Assembly (NCBI GenBank): GCA_945861245.1
Contig: CAMAUE010000020.1
Span: 1 to 52,336, forward strand
Length of the DNA stretch: 52,336 nt
Direction of reading: 5' to 3'
Source: Singulisphaera sp. GP187
GTDB taxonomy: Bacteria; Planctomycetota; Planctomycetia; Gemmatales; Gemmataceae
The notes below the pieces were generated by a model, which was given only the letters and a program-made list of their open reading frames with translations, was not told where the DNA came from and did no database searches. Positions within the stretch are counted from its first letter, which is position 1. Each line of letters begins with the position of its first letter. Position numbers and translations under genes: made by a program. This document shows positions 25,818-35,773 of this stretch, one piece after another.

Positions 25818-25831
25818 AAGTATAGCTTGAA

Positions 25832-27574
25832 TCAATACAGTGCAATCGCCCGGCCTGGGCCACCGTGGCAACCTTTTATCTTGCCCGCGGCGAACATGAA
25901 ATAACCGCCCGTCGGCAAGTTGCTGAGGTTGGTCAGGAACTCGACGCCGACCATGCCGTTGGTTCCGAGCATCCAGTAGGTCCAGAGGGCATGCTTCGGG
26001 TCGGCGCCGCCTAGACTTGGCGCGTCAGTGGCGACACAGCGGATGCCTTTGCCCGCCAGATATTGGATCGCGTCGGGACCTGGTGCTGGCCAACCTTCCC
26101 GGGTGCCGTTGAGCGGATCCTCCATGCAGGCGCTGCCTTTCGGGAGCGGCTTGTAGTATAGATCGCTCCAACCGCTCTGGAAGATGACGATGTCGCCGGC
26201 CTTCAGCGCTCCGTGTTTCTTCTCGTAGTTCTGAATCTCGGCCTTCGTGATCTCCGGCGACGCGGGCCACTTGCCTTTGGCGATCGTGCCAAGCAAGTGC
26301 TTCACATCGATGACGCGGGCTGGCCCGCAGGTCTGCGCGATGGGGACTTTCTCCGTGGTAACATCGCTCGTGCCGCGCGGCCCGTATTTCTTCTCGTACT
26401 CGCTCAGCCATTGTTGAGCTTCTGGAGCGTAATCGCGATTATCGAACCCTTTCCGCGGCAGCGCATAGCTCGGAGGTACTAGGTGCGTGCCAGCGTGGCT
26501 GTCGACCATATGCATCGGGAACGCGGTGCGGGTATTGGGATTCTTGCCGAAGTAGATCGTCATGTATGCCTGACGATGATTACCGACGCCATGGCCAGGC
26601 CAGGAAGTCGGCAGATTGTCCGCGAGCCCGACCGAGAGATCGACGACGTTTTTCTTGCGCGCCGACGCGATCAGTCGTTTGGCGAGCGGCCCGCCGACAA
26701 TCCCGAAGGCCCGACCTTCCGAATACGGATCGCCGACATGCTTGGGGCCCATCATGCAATAGAACGAACCGGTCCTCGGCAAAGCGCCAAGCCCCGTGGC
26801 GCCTTCGGTCCAGATCATCCCGTGTTTCAGGCCGGCGTAATGCGTCGGCTCAGCCAAATCGGGCATCGGCCCCATGCTCGTGCTGTCGATCCCGAGTGTC
26901 ATGACTTTGCGACTTGCAAGGTACTCCATGCACGCAGGGTCCGGGCCAGGCCAGCCAGGCGATTTGCCGGCGACCGGATCGGCGGCGAACCGGCGTCCCT
27001 CCGGGAACGGCTTGTAGTGCTTGTCGCTGAATCCACTGCGAAAAAGTACGACGTCACCAGCCGCGAGAGGCCGATTCTTCTTCTCCCAGAGCTTGATCCT
27101 CTCTTGGGTGATCAGGCCGCTGCGACCGTTCGGAGTCGAATCGAGCAATTCCGCGCAATCGACGACGCATGCTTCGCCGACGAACTGCCAGGCGAGAACC
27201 TTGTCCGTGGTCACCGTACCGGCCCACCCGGCGTTAGGAAATCCAGAATCCGCCGGTGTCACTGAATGCGTGGGAACGTCGAGTTGTGTGCCGGTGTTGC
27301 CATCCATGATCAGAATGTCGCTGTTGTAGACGCTGCGTGGCCCGATCTTCTTGTAGTGGTTGATTTGGAACGCCGGAAACGTCGGCCAAGTGCACGGGTA
27401 ATCCGATGCGACCAGTAGCGACAGATCGACGAACTGTGTTTCCTCTTCGCCGGCACTCGCCGAATTCGTGAGCGGACGGGATTCGGTCAGAAGTTGCAGG
27501 CCAACCGCCACTAGCAGTGTCAATAAGACGGCGCGATGCACGAGGGGCTTTTCCTTGGCATGAATCGGAGTCAT
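25832..27574 (-). CDS. tandem cyclase-family (kynurenine-formamidase-like) exported protein
   Basis: This 580-residue protein has an N-terminal hydrophobic segment (residues 14-30) and two homologous cyclase-like halves: about 47-300 and 309-580, both starting with VDLS and sharing GDVVLFRSGFSDKHYKPFP versus GDIVIFQSGWSDLYYKPLP. The family motif HxGTHxDxPxH, which binds metal, is degenerate in both halves but in complementary ways: NTGTQLDVPTH (93-103) keeps the Asp and last His, HAGTHLVPPSY (360-370) keeps the first two His. The family hydrolyses amide or lactone bonds; a composite site shared by both halves is possible but unproven. Its length, twice the usual family size, reflects this duplication. 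Confidence 0.85.
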   Translation of the reverse strand: MTPIHAKEKPLVHRAVLLTLLVAVGLQLLTESRPLTNSASAGEEETQFVDLSLLVASDYPCTWPTFPAFQINHYKKIGPRSVYNSDILIMDGNTGTQLDVPTHSVTPADSGFPNAGWAGTVTTDKVLAWQFVGEACVVDCAELLDSTPNGRSGLITQERIKLWEKKNRPLAAGDVVLFRSGFSDKHYKPFPEGRRFAADPVAGKSPGWPGPDPACMEYLASRKVMTLGIDSTSMGPMPDLAEPTHYAGLKHGMIWTEGATGLGALPRTGSFYCMMGPKHVGDPYSEGRAFGIVGGPLAKRLIASARKKNVVDLSVGLADNLPTSWPGHGVGNHRQAYMTIYFGKNPNTRTAFPMHMVDSHAGTHLVPPSYALPRKGFDNRDYAPEAQQWLSEYEKKYGPRGTSDVTTEKVPIAQTCGPARVIDVKHLLGTIAKGKWPASPEITKAEIQNYEKKHGALKAGDIVIFQSGWSDLYYKPLPKGSACMEDPLNGTREGWPAPGPDAIQYLAGKGIRCVATDAPSLGGADPKHALWTYWMLGTNGMVGVEFLTNLSNLPTGGYFMFAAGKIKGCHGGPGRAIALY

Positions 27575-27713
27575 GAACGCACCTGCTATGTTGATGAGAA
27601 AACGAATCGCCGGAATATTCAGGTAAGACTACAATCAGCATTAGCGCGAATCAATCGAAAAACGGCACGTGGCGAAATCACCGATCCCTCCTTGCGGGAA
27701 ACGAGAGTTGTGC

Positions 27714-29060
27714 ATGTCCGATATCGTCAACCTAACCTCAACATCAAACATTGCACCGAGCGAAGCCGTCGTCTTCCGCAAGGTGGCGTGGCGGCTGCTG
27801 CCGTTTCTCTTTTTACTCTACGTCATCAACCTGATCGACCGCACCAACATTGGCATCGCACGCCTGCAAATGGTTGATGTGCAACACATCCTCGATGAAG
27901 AAGCATATTCTCTCGGAGCGGGCATATTTTACATCGGTTACCTCCTCTTCGAGGTGCCGAGCAACATGATCCTGCTGCGAATCGGAGCACGCGCATGGAT
28001 CGCCCGCATCCTGGTGAGCTGGGGCCTTATCTCGTCGGCCATGATGTTCGTGGACGGGCCTTGGAGTTTCGCAGCATTGCGCGTCTTGCTCGGCGTTGCC
28101 GAGGCGGGCTTCTTTCCGGGTATCATCTTCTATCTGAACAATTGGTTCCCGGCGCGTGTGCGGGGCCGGGCCGTGGCCCAATTCATGCTTGGCGGGGTCG
28201 TCGCGTCGATGGTCGGCAATCCGATTTCCGGTTTCATTCTTGACTTCATGGATCAAGTCGGCGGCTTATCGGGTTGGCAATGGGTCTTCCTGCTTGAAGG
28301 GTTGCCCGCCGTGGCCCTGGGCTTCGTCACGCTCGCCTACCTGACCGACCGCCCCGACCAGGCCGGCTGGCTTAGCCCCGCGGAGCGCATCTGGCTCGCC
28401 CAGCAAATCGAAAACGAACGCAACCAGCTACCACACAGCCGAAGCCATTCGCTCGGGGCGGCGTTTCTCGATCTCCGTGTCTGGTTGCTAATTGCCGTAT
28501 ATTTCACCGTTGCGATGGGTGACAACAGCTACGGCTTCTACATTCCAACGTTCTTGAAGAGTCAGTTTCCCGATTGGCAGGCGTGGCAAATTGGCCTGCT
28601 GGCGGCGGCCCCCAGTGTCGTCGCCATGGTCGGCATGGTTCTTGTCGGCAGAAGCTCCGATCGGACCGGCGAACGTCGCTGGCATGTCGCCTGTTCGGCC
28701 TTCACGGCGGCGCTGGGCTGGTTGACGATCGCCGTGGCTGCGTCCGAATTTCTCGTAATTCCCGGTGTCGAATCGCGCTGGCTTTTCGTTGTTGGCGTGG
28801 CCGTGACGCTTACGGGCATGAAATCCATGTTGCCGACGTTCTGGACACTGCCACCCACCTTCCTTACCGGCGCGGCGGCAGCGGGAGGCATCGCTCTCAT
28901 CAACTCCGTCGCCAACCTTGGCGGCATGCTAGGCCCGCGCATCATGGGCGAAGTGAAGACTGCAACCGACAGCTTCACCATTGGCTACCTCGTCATGGCT
29001 GCGACTTTGTTCCTGGGCGGTCTGCTCGTCCTGAACGTTGCGGATCGCACGAAACAATGA
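27714..29060 (+). CDS. MFS transporter, anion:cation symporter type
   Basis: A 448-residue membrane protein with about 12 hydrophobic segments. The start VAWRLLPFLFLLYVINLIDR followed by TNIGIARLQM is the family signature of the ACS group (tartrate, 4-hydroxyphenylacetate, hexuronate or phthalate symporters). SDRTGERRWHV in the central part is the MFS loop motif between helices 8 and 9. It imports an organic anion; the compound cannot be read from sequence. ATG 27714 is chosen since upstream residues are not membrane-like. It is divergent from the cyclase gene (start 27574) with 139 bp between them, so the two may serve one catabolic pathway. Confidence 0.88.
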   Translation: MSDIVNLTSTSNIAPSEAVVFRKVAWRLLPFLFLLYVINLIDRTNIGIARLQMVDVQHILDEEAYSLGAGIFYIGYLLFEVPSNMILLRIGARAWIARILVSWGLISSAMMFVDGPWSFAALRVLLGVAEAGFFPGIIFYLNNWFPARVRGRAVAQFMLGGVVASMVGNPISGFILDFMDQVGGLSGWQWVFLLEGLPAVALGFVTLAYLTDRPDQAGWLSPAERIWLAQQIENERNQLPHSRSHSLGAAFLDLRVWLLIAVYFTVAMGDNSYGFYIPTFLKSQFPDWQAWQIGLLAAAPSVVAMVGMVLVGRSSDRTGERRWHVACSAFTAALGWLTIAVAASEFLVIPGVESRWLFVVGVAVTLTGMKSMLPTFWTLPPTFLTGAAAAGGIALINSVANLGGMLGPRIMGEVKTATDSFTIGYLVMAATLFLGGLLVLNVADRTKQ

Positions 29061-29176
29061 CCAGAATCCGTTGCCGATCGCATAAGCCGCGTAATAGCAT
29101 TCCTTGTTTCTCCGTCATCCATGCGGATTTGCATACGATATTCCCAAGCCATCCAACCCCACCATGAGGTAATTCC

Positions 29177-31132
29177 ATGCTCCCGCGCATCCTGTTTCTT
29201 CTGATGATGCTCGCGTTCTGCACCGAAGACGCACAGGCCGGCGAAAAAAAGCCGACGACCAAGACCACCAATCGGCTCGCCAAGGAAACCAGCCCCTATC
29301 TCCTCATGCACGCGCATAACCCGACCAACTGGTTCGCCTGGGGACCGGAGGCGTTTGACAAAGCTCGCAAGGAAGGCAAGCTCATCTTTTTGTCGATCGG
29401 TTACAGTTCGTGCTTCTGGTGTCATGTGATGGAGCGCGAATCGTTCAACAACGAAGCCGTGGCTAAGGTGTTGAACGACCACTTCGTGTGCATCAAAGTG
29501 GATCGCGAAGAACGGCCCGACATCGACCAAATCTACATGACCGCGCTGAACGTCCAGGGCCAGCGCGGCGGTTGGCCATTGTCGATGTTCTTGACGGCGG
29601 ACGCCCGCCCGCTTGTCGGCGGGACCTATTGGCCCCGCGAGGACAAGAAGATCGACGGCGAGGTGGCGCCGGGGTTCATTACGATTCTCAAGTCCGTGCA
29701 GACAGCGATGAAAGACGACCCGAAGGCGATCGAGAGGCAAGCCGACAAGATGGCCGCCATGACGACGCGTGCTTTGGAAAGTGCCGTGCCGGGGTTCGCG
29801 ATTGTGTCTCTGGATCGCGATCTCGTCAAGGCGATTGCCGAGGATCTCAAGGAAGGGTTCGACTCTGAATTTGGCGGGTTCGGCAACGCGGAGCGCAAGT
29901 TTCGCGGGCCGCGTTTTCCGATGCCGCCGCGACACGATTTCCTGCTGCATTATGGCCGCCGCTCGGGTGACAAGAAAGCCGTCGACATGGTCACACTCAC
30001 GCTCGACCAAATGGCGCTCGGCGGCATTTACGACCAGATCGGCGGCGGGTTCCACCGCTACTCCACCGAGCGCACGTGGACCGTGCCACACTTCGAAAAG
30101 ATGCTGTACGACAACGCTCAGCTTGTTGAGCTATATTCCAAAGCCTACCGCGTGACGAAGAAGCCGCTCTACAAACGGATCGTTACCGAGACGCTGGCGT
30201 ATGTCGAACGTGAGATGACGTCGCCCGATGGCGCGTTCTATTCGTCGCAAGACGCGGAGACGCACCATGAGGAAGGCCGCTCTTACGTTTGGACGCCCAA
30301 GGAACTAGAGCTGGCACTGTCCAACAAGGCCGAGCTGGAGTTTGTTAAGAATATTTACGTAGCTGAGAACAAGCTGAATTTCGAGGAAAAATATTACATC
30401 CTCCGCTGGACGAAGGACCCGTCGGAAGTAGCGAAGGAATTGAAGCTGACCGAGGCGGAGTTGCACGCGAAGCTCGATCCGCTTCGGAAGAAGCTGTTCG
30501 TCGAGCGTGAGAAACGTGACAAGCCGTTCCTGAACAAGATCGCACTCACAGCATGGAGCGGCCTAATGATCGCTGGGTACGCCGAGGCAGCGCGGGCATT
30601 CGAGGAGCCAAAGTACGCACAGGCAGCGGTGAAGGCAGCAGAATTTGTACTGAAACATCAATTGACCAAAGGAGGTCGGCTGCTGCGCACGTACGGTGCC
30701 GCGCCGGGTCAAGCCCCGAAGGCGGCCGTCAACGGCTATTTGGAGGATTACGCCAGCCTCGCTCACGGCCTGCTGAACCTGCACGAAGCGACCAAGGACA
30801 AACGCTGGCTAAACGAAGCCCGCAAACTCACAGATACCATGATCGAGCACCACGGCGATAAAAAAATCGGCGGCTATTTCTACACCGCGCATGATCATGA
30901 AAAGCTCTTCGCGCGTGGCAAAGACCAGTACGACGGCGTGCAGCCCTCAGGCAACAGCCTCGCGGTCCGTAACCTCGTCCGCATTTGGCAGCAAGCCGCC
31001 GACGCTCGCTACGAAAAGGAAGCCGAACGCCACTTCAAATACTTCGCGGGCTCAATGAAGGGTTTCGGCAGCAGCTTCGTAACGATGACCGTCGCCCTCG
31101 ATATGTATCTCGATGGGCGGAAGGAGAAGTGA
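29177..31132 (+). CDS. DUF255/YyaL-type thioredoxin-fold protein, exported
   Basis: A 651-residue protein with a short signal peptide (MLPRILFLLMMLAFCTEDAQ) and an N-terminal thioredoxin-like DUF255 domain: YLLMHAHNPTNWFAWG (residues 41-56) and redox motif CFWC (79-82). An alpha/alpha-barrel of the kind found in N-acylglucosamine 2-epimerases follows (LLHYGRRSGDKKAVDMVTLT, GGFHRYSTERTWTVPHFEKM, GYFYTAHDH). Relatives are YyaL and human SPATA20; their role is unclear. The family is normally cytoplasmic, so the signal peptide is notable. GAGGT before ATG 29177 serves as ribosome site. A long hairpin follows the gene. Confidence 0.88.
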   Translation: MLPRILFLLMMLAFCTEDAQAGEKKPTTKTTNRLAKETSPYLLMHAHNPTNWFAWGPEAFDKARKEGKLIFLSIGYSSCFWCHVMERESFNNEAVAKVLNDHFVCIKVDREERPDIDQIYMTALNVQGQRGGWPLSMFLTADARPLVGGTYWPREDKKIDGEVAPGFITILKSVQTAMKDDPKAIERQADKMAAMTTRALESAVPGFAIVSLDRDLVKAIAEDLKEGFDSEFGGFGNAERKFRGPRFPMPPRHDFLLHYGRRSGDKKAVDMVTLTLDQMALGGIYDQIGGGFHRYSTERTWTVPHFEKMLYDNAQLVELYSKAYRVTKKPLYKRIVTETLAYVEREMTSPDGAFYSSQDAETHHEEGRSYVWTPKELELALSNKAELEFVKNIYVAENKLNFEEKYYILRWTKDPSEVAKELKLTEAELHAKLDPLRKKLFVEREKRDKPFLNKIALTAWSGLMIAGYAEAARAFEEPKYAQAAVKAAEFVLKHQLTKGGRLLRTYGAAPGQAPKAAVNGYLEDYASLAHGLLNLHEATKDKRWLNEARKLTDTMIEHHGDKKIGGYFYTAHDHEKLFARGKDQYDGVQPSGNSLAVRNLVRIWQQAADARYEKEAERHFKYFAGSMKGFGSSFVTMTVALDMYLDGRKEK

Positions 31133-31145
31133 TACGTGGCAAGTC

Positions 31146-31234
31146 ATTATCCGAGCCGCGATCGTCAGGGAGCGGCGGATAGCGACCGCACGGCATCTTG
31201 TCGGCCGCTCCCTGACGGTCGCGGCTCGGATAAT
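31146..31234. repeat. long hairpin, 31-bp arms with one mismatch
   Basis: Arms 31146-31176 (starting ATTATCCGAGCCGCGATCGT) and 31204-31234 pair with one mismatch around a 27-nt loop. It lies between converging genes (stops at 31132 plus and 31315 minus) and probably terminates both. Confidence 0.85.
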
Positions 31235-31314
31235 GCGATGAAATCGAACGCGAATTGCGGTGACGTCAAATCGCCGTGTCCGCGTTGCATGTCAGTTGCC
31301 GAATGCCGACGCAC

Positions 31315-34300
31315 TCAATTCTTCGCCTTCGCCTCCACAATCGTGTTTTTCTCAAAATCATACATCGCCGAGTAGGCGCCGACGCGCACGGCAACTTCCG
31401 CGGCACCGACTTTCGCGTGGAGGTAGGGGCTGTCGTAAACATCGGTCGTACTGCGGTAAACATGCGGTTCTCCGTCGATCAAGGGCAGCTTATCGGAGGT
31501 ACGGAAGAATTCGATGGGTAGCAATTTCGGCCCGGTGTAATGCAACGATTCAGCGGTGATCTTGAGCGGGGCCTTAAGGATGGCGGCTTGGAATTTCTCG
31601 AACGAACCAAACGTAAGGATGTCGCCCGTATGAAGCAGAATAGTCGCCTGCGAATCCTTCATCACCAGCGAATCGAACCGCTGCGGACCAACGTTCTTTC
31701 GCTCTGTTTTCTCTATTTCATAACCACCGACCACATAGACGGCGGCGAATGCGGGTCCATTGCTTGCGAAGAACCAATCGCCCCGTTCAACGATCTTGAG
31801 ATCGGCCGTGAAATCGATGCTCTGCCGATCGCCAGCGCCGCGGACACATCGGGTGATGTAGACGCTCTTGTATTGCACATGTCGGCGACTGCCGACGTAA
31901 TGCGGGAAGAAAATGGCGTTCATGTCATCGAACACCAGGCGTTGCCAGGCGCCGGGAAACTCCATGCTGCCGCCGGGTTGCGATAGCTGTGACGCCAAAA
32001 CGTAATGTGGCGTGGAATAGGCGAACACCGAGCCGTTGAAAAAATTGTGATTCGTAACCGCGTAATGCGAAACGGGCCGATCCAGTTTACGCAGCAAGAT
32101 GGCGGCGGTCGGCATCTCGTAGGTCGTGGTCCAGATGATGCCGTTGAAGTCGGCGCATTCTTCACCGAAACGACGTGGCAACTCACCGAAGAGCAGATCC
32201 TTCCACTGATCGAGACCGCAACCGAGGCCGGCTTTCTTGCCGCGCCGACCTGCGCGAGTGCCCTGAATCGAGATTTGTTCCTCTTCGATGGCGGTGATGT
32301 CGAGCAGCATCTTACATCGCTGTTTCACTACAGGATCGCTGGCACAATCGATCATGTTGAGCATACAAGGCCAAATGTGGACCTGATGGCTCGCCAAACC
32401 CATCTCGGACCACAGGCCATGCAGCGAGCGGTGCTTGGCCCATTCACGCCACCAGAGCGTCCATTCGTCAAACAACTCGACAAGTGGGCGGCCTTGAATA
32501 GGCCGATCCTTGAACACCGGGTCGTCCTTCAAGACGTCCAGCGCGAGATACGCCGATGTCAGCCAGACGAGGCGATCGATGGGCAACGTCGCCTTCACAT
32601 CGGTCGGCAGCGGATACAGCGCCGGGCCGCGCCCCGGCGCTTGCTCATGAAAAAAGCGCCAGAAATGATCTTTGAGCGCCAGCTCGGCCGTCGGCGAGAG
32701 TCGACCGCGAAATCGCTTATTGCCGCTGTGAAAAAGCCCCAGCACGCGAACGAAGTTTTGACTTCCCCAACCGAACGTGCTTTGCGTGTTCGCGTGATGG
32801 ATAATCCATTCGTTGGCATCATCAGTAAATTCACCTAGATACAGGGCGGCCAATATCGACTCCATCGAGTCGCCCTTCCACTTGGCCGATTGGTCCGCGA
32901 GGTTTTCGTCGCGCAGGCGTTTCGACTTATCGTGCGTGCCTCGCACTAAACGAGTAATCAAATCGGGAGCAGCCTGCGTGACCGAATCTTTAGCACCTGC
33001 TGCCCGCAATGCGCGAACGGCGGCGGCCAGCAGGTTCACCTCGGTCTTGGGATTCTTGACTAGCTCCTCAAGCAACGGCATGGCATCGTCAACACGAATG
33101 CCGTGCTCGCTCAAGGCCAGGCACGCGAGCAGTTGATTTTCCAGGGCAGCATCCTTTAGGAGCGCGACCAGCGTGACCGGCTTGGCTCGCCGAGCCAATT
33201 CGCGAGCACCGAGAACCGGGTTGACACGATGTATCGCGCGGGCATACCATTCGCCGCGCTCCTTGCCAAGCAGTCCTTCCACCAGCAGCGGAATGAGGTC
33301 ATCGGCACGTTCGACAATCGGCGTGATTGCATTGGCGGCGGTCTTCTGAATGCGGAAATCGTCGGCGTGCAGGGAATCGGCGAGCACGGCAAACGCACTT
33401 GGTCCGTGCAGCGCCAGCGATGCCGATACCGCCTCGCGCATTTCCGCCGCGTCATCACCGAGATATTTCTTCAACTGCGCCGGCGAGGCCTGGCCTTCGG
33501 TCGCCTGGATCGCGGCCCGACGCACACGGGCGTCCTTGTCCGTCAACAGGTCGTCAAGGTCGATAACCGTCAACGGCCCAATACGAACAAGCGTCCTCGC
33601 GGCCACGGTGCGTATCTCGTCATCGCGATCGCGCAGCATTTTCAGGATCGCCGCTTTGGCTTTTCGCGCCGGCTCGCGCTGAATCAGGTTGAGTGCGGAA
33701 ACACGCACGCCATTATCCGGATCACTGAGCAAATCCGCGACGGCGTCCGGAGCCAACACGTTCAGGACGGTGATCGCCCGGATCCTCACATGCAGACTGG
33801 GATCACGTGCCGCATCGATTAATTGCTTGAGTGCCGGCTTGGCACCGGCGCCGAGCGTGCCGAGCGCGAGCAGCGCATCCGCCTTGGCGAATGGGTGGGC
33901 ACCGTTCTCAACCACATCGACCAGGCTGGCGACACCCTCACCACCAATACGAACCAGACCTAGCGCGGCGGTTCGGCGTGTTTGCCAATCGCGATCGTAA
34001 AGGCCGGCAACGACGGGTTCGAGATACGCCTTGGCCTCAGGCGCGGGCGGTATCGTTCGTAGCCACATGCGAATGATTGCCGAGCGAATCTCGGGCTGAG
34101 GATCCTTGAAGAGCTTCGTGAATTCGGCTCGTGCGTCTTGGGAAGGCGGGCCCAAATCGGCGACGACGCTTAGCATCACGACACGCGCCTCCGCGTCCTT
34201 GATTTTGTGAAACTCGGTGAAGATCGTGTTTTGCACCAAACCCGCCAACGGGGTACGAGGATTCCGCGCGACACGTGTGATTGATTGGCCGGCGGCGACA

Positions 34301-35421
34301 CGCACCTCTGGCTGAACGTCGCGCAGCAAGACAACGAGTGGAGCCACGACCTCGCTGCCGTCGATCGCACCTAACATCGTCGCCAGCCGCCGACGAACGC
34401 GCGTCTCTTTGTCATCGAGCAGCGGCAACAACTCCTTCGCCAATTCCTTCCGTTGAATCGCCAAGCCGCCGATGATGGAGCCGGCGGCGAGACGAGTTTC
34501 GATATTCGCGTGCCGGAGATACTCCTTCGCCGCTGGACCCGCGTCAGGCCCCATGCTCAACAAGGCGTTAATAGCGGCATCGCGAACCAGGGCGTTTACT
34601 TCGGTCAAGAAAGGCGCCACCGCCGGCGCCAATGACTTGGCAACGGGGCCAAAATCGTTGACGGCGCGAATGGCCGTCAGCCGAAGCGGAGCATAGTTAT
34701 CGCCCAAATGCTTGGTCAACACCTTAGCGACGCTTGGGTCCAGCGGCTGGTCTTTCGGATGAAGGCGGACGATTAGGCGTATCACCGCAGGCCATTTGGT
34801 CAGATCCTCGGTCCGCGCCAGCGCAACGCTCACCTGCGGGATGACATCCGGCCCAAGCTTGGCAAGCACGCTCTCTGCATCGACACGCACTTGCAGATCA
34901 GGATCACGCAGCAATTCCACGATCGCCGGGACTGCGGACTTGACCTCCGCTCCCAGCGCGACGAAACAGAGCAACACATCCTGGCGGATCGCACTGTCCT
35001 TTTCCTTAGTCAATTCGATGAGCGCAGGAACCGCGGCCTTGGCCTCCGGCCCGATTTGACGTAGCACCGCAAGCGCGACCCTTCGACGAGCGTCTGGCGT
35101 CCGGGCCGCTTGGATCAACGCTGGCACGGCCTTGGCCTTGAGGTTGACAAGAGCCAAAGATGCGGCTTGCTGCAATACGCGACTTCGATCAGCTAACAAC
35201 GGAGCCAGCAATTCCGCGACCTGGGCGGCTTCGGTGTCAGATATTTTCGCAGCTCGGATGGCATCGGCACGCACGACTTCGCTGGGGCTCTTCAATGCCT
35301 GCTTCAGCTTTTCCAACTCCGATCCGGCTCCGGCGTGCAATGCTCCGCAGACGTGCGCAACCATCGTTGCGAAGACCACAAAAAGGGATCGACGGAATAC
35401 GTATAGTCGATTATTCAGCAT
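31315..35421 (-). CDS. giant HEAT-repeat secreted protein with large C-terminal domain
   Basis: A 1368-residue protein with a signal peptide (MLNNRLYVFRRSLFVVFATM and on). Residues 35 to about 790 are HEAT/PBS-lyase-like repeats, roughly 18-20 units with phrases like VRADAIRAAKI, AVPALIQAAR and VRRAAIQATEG. Residues 830-1368 are a different fold, with aromatic-rich helices (DEWTLWWREWAKHRSLHGLW) and then beta strands (RQSIDFTADLKIVERGDWFF). That order recalls alpha/alpha-toroid plus beta-sandwich polysaccharide lyases, but no catalytic residue can be assigned and the resemblance is weak. HEAT arrays bind partner proteins. It is transcribed alone, divergent from system C with 352 bp between start codons. 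Confidence 0.8.
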   Translation of the reverse strand: MLNNRLYVFRRSLFVVFATMVAHVCGALHAGAGSELEKLKQALKSPSEVVRADAIRAAKISDTEAAQVAELLAPLLADRSRVLQQAASLALVNLKAKAVPALIQAARTPDARRRVALAVLRQIGPEAKAAVPALIELTKEKDSAIRQDVLLCFVALGAEVKSAVPAIVELLRDPDLQVRVDAESVLAKLGPDVIPQVSVALARTEDLTKWPAVIRLIVRLHPKDQPLDPSVAKVLTKHLGDNYAPLRLTAIRAVNDFGPVAKSLAPAVAPFLTEVNALVRDAAINALLSMGPDAGPAAKEYLRHANIETRLAAGSIIGGLAIQRKELAKELLPLLDDKETRVRRRLATMLGAIDGSEVVAPLVVLLRDVQPEVRVAAGQSITRVARNPRTPLAGLVQNTIFTEFHKIKDAEARVVMLSVVADLGPPSQDARAEFTKLFKDPQPEIRSAIIRMWLRTIPPAPEAKAYLEPVVAGLYDRDWQTRRTAALGLVRIGGEGVASLVDVVENGAHPFAKADALLALGTLGAGAKPALKQLIDAARDPSLHVRIRAITVLNVLAPDAVADLLSDPDNGVRVSALNLIQREPARKAKAAILKMLRDRDDEIRTVAARTLVRIGPLTVIDLDDLLTDKDARVRRAAIQATEGQASPAQLKKYLGDDAAEMREAVSASLALHGPSAFAVLADSLHADDFRIQKTAANAITPIVERADDLIPLLVEGLLGKERGEWYARAIHRVNPVLGARELARRAKPVTLVALLKDAALENQLLACLALSEHGIRVDDAMPLLEELVKNPKTEVNLLAAAVRALRAAGAKDSVTQAAPDLITRLVRGTHDKSKRLRDENLADQSAKWKGDSMESILAALYLGEFTDDANEWIIHHANTQSTFGWGSQNFVRVLGLFHSGNKRFRGRLSPTAELALKDHFWRFFHEQAPGRGPALYPLPTDVKATLPIDRLVWLTSAYLALDVLKDDPVFKDRPIQGRPLVELFDEWTLWWREWAKHRSLHGLWSEMGLASHQVHIWPCMLNMIDCASDPVVKQRCKMLLDITAIEEEQISIQGTRAGRRGKKAGLGCGLDQWKDLLFGELPRRFGEECADFNGIIWTTTYEMPTAAILLRKLDRPVSHYAVTNHNFFNGSVFAYSTPHYVLASQLSQPGGSMEFPGAWQRLVFDDMNAIFFPHYVGSRRHVQYKSVYITRCVRGAGDRQSIDFTADLKIVERGDWFFASNGPAFAAVYVVGGYEIEKTERKNVGPQRFDSLVMKDSQATILLHTGDILTFGSFEKFQAAILKAPLKITAESLHYTGPKLLPIEFFRTSDKLPLIDGEPHVYRSTTDVYDSPYLHAKVGAAEVAVRVGAYSAMYDFEKNTIVEAKAKN

Positions 35422-35773
35422 GAGTCGTCTCGTGGAACACGGAAGAGCCGAATGTTAATTGGCGAATCTTGGCGGGGTTCCAGCCAGGTGTTGTTACGTT
35501 CATCTTACAACTATCGACATTTCCTCGCAATGCCTCGTGGTTGCAACTGTAGATCGCGAATTCACGATACGCATTGGCAAGATGGTCAAAGCCCGGCACG
35601 CAGGGAGTGATTCAAGCTCACTTCGCTGTGGATCCAAACCACTCATCTACGTGCGTGGCTCTAATTTAGCGAAACAGATTCATTGACGAAGGCCAAAGAT
35701 TCAGTTACAAAACAATAGTGAACTATCGCGATCGAGTACCCTACCCGCCTCGCATCGAATTGAGTTTTTCTTC
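35422..35773. other. divergent intergenic region, promoter only
   Basis: The 352 bp between the divergent HEAT and DUF1592 genes carry no gene that I can support. A promoter toward the plus-strand gene is proposed at 35683-35711; none was recognised for the minus-strand gene. No long hairpin is present, in contrast to most other gaps here. Confidence 0.5.
35683..35711 (+). promoter_or_regulatory. sigma-70-like promoter for the DUF1592 gene
   Basis: TTGACG (35683-35688) and TACAAA (35706-35711) are 17 bp apart, matching the consensus boxes in five and four of six bases. The start codon 35774 lies 62 nt downstream. Confidence 0.4.
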
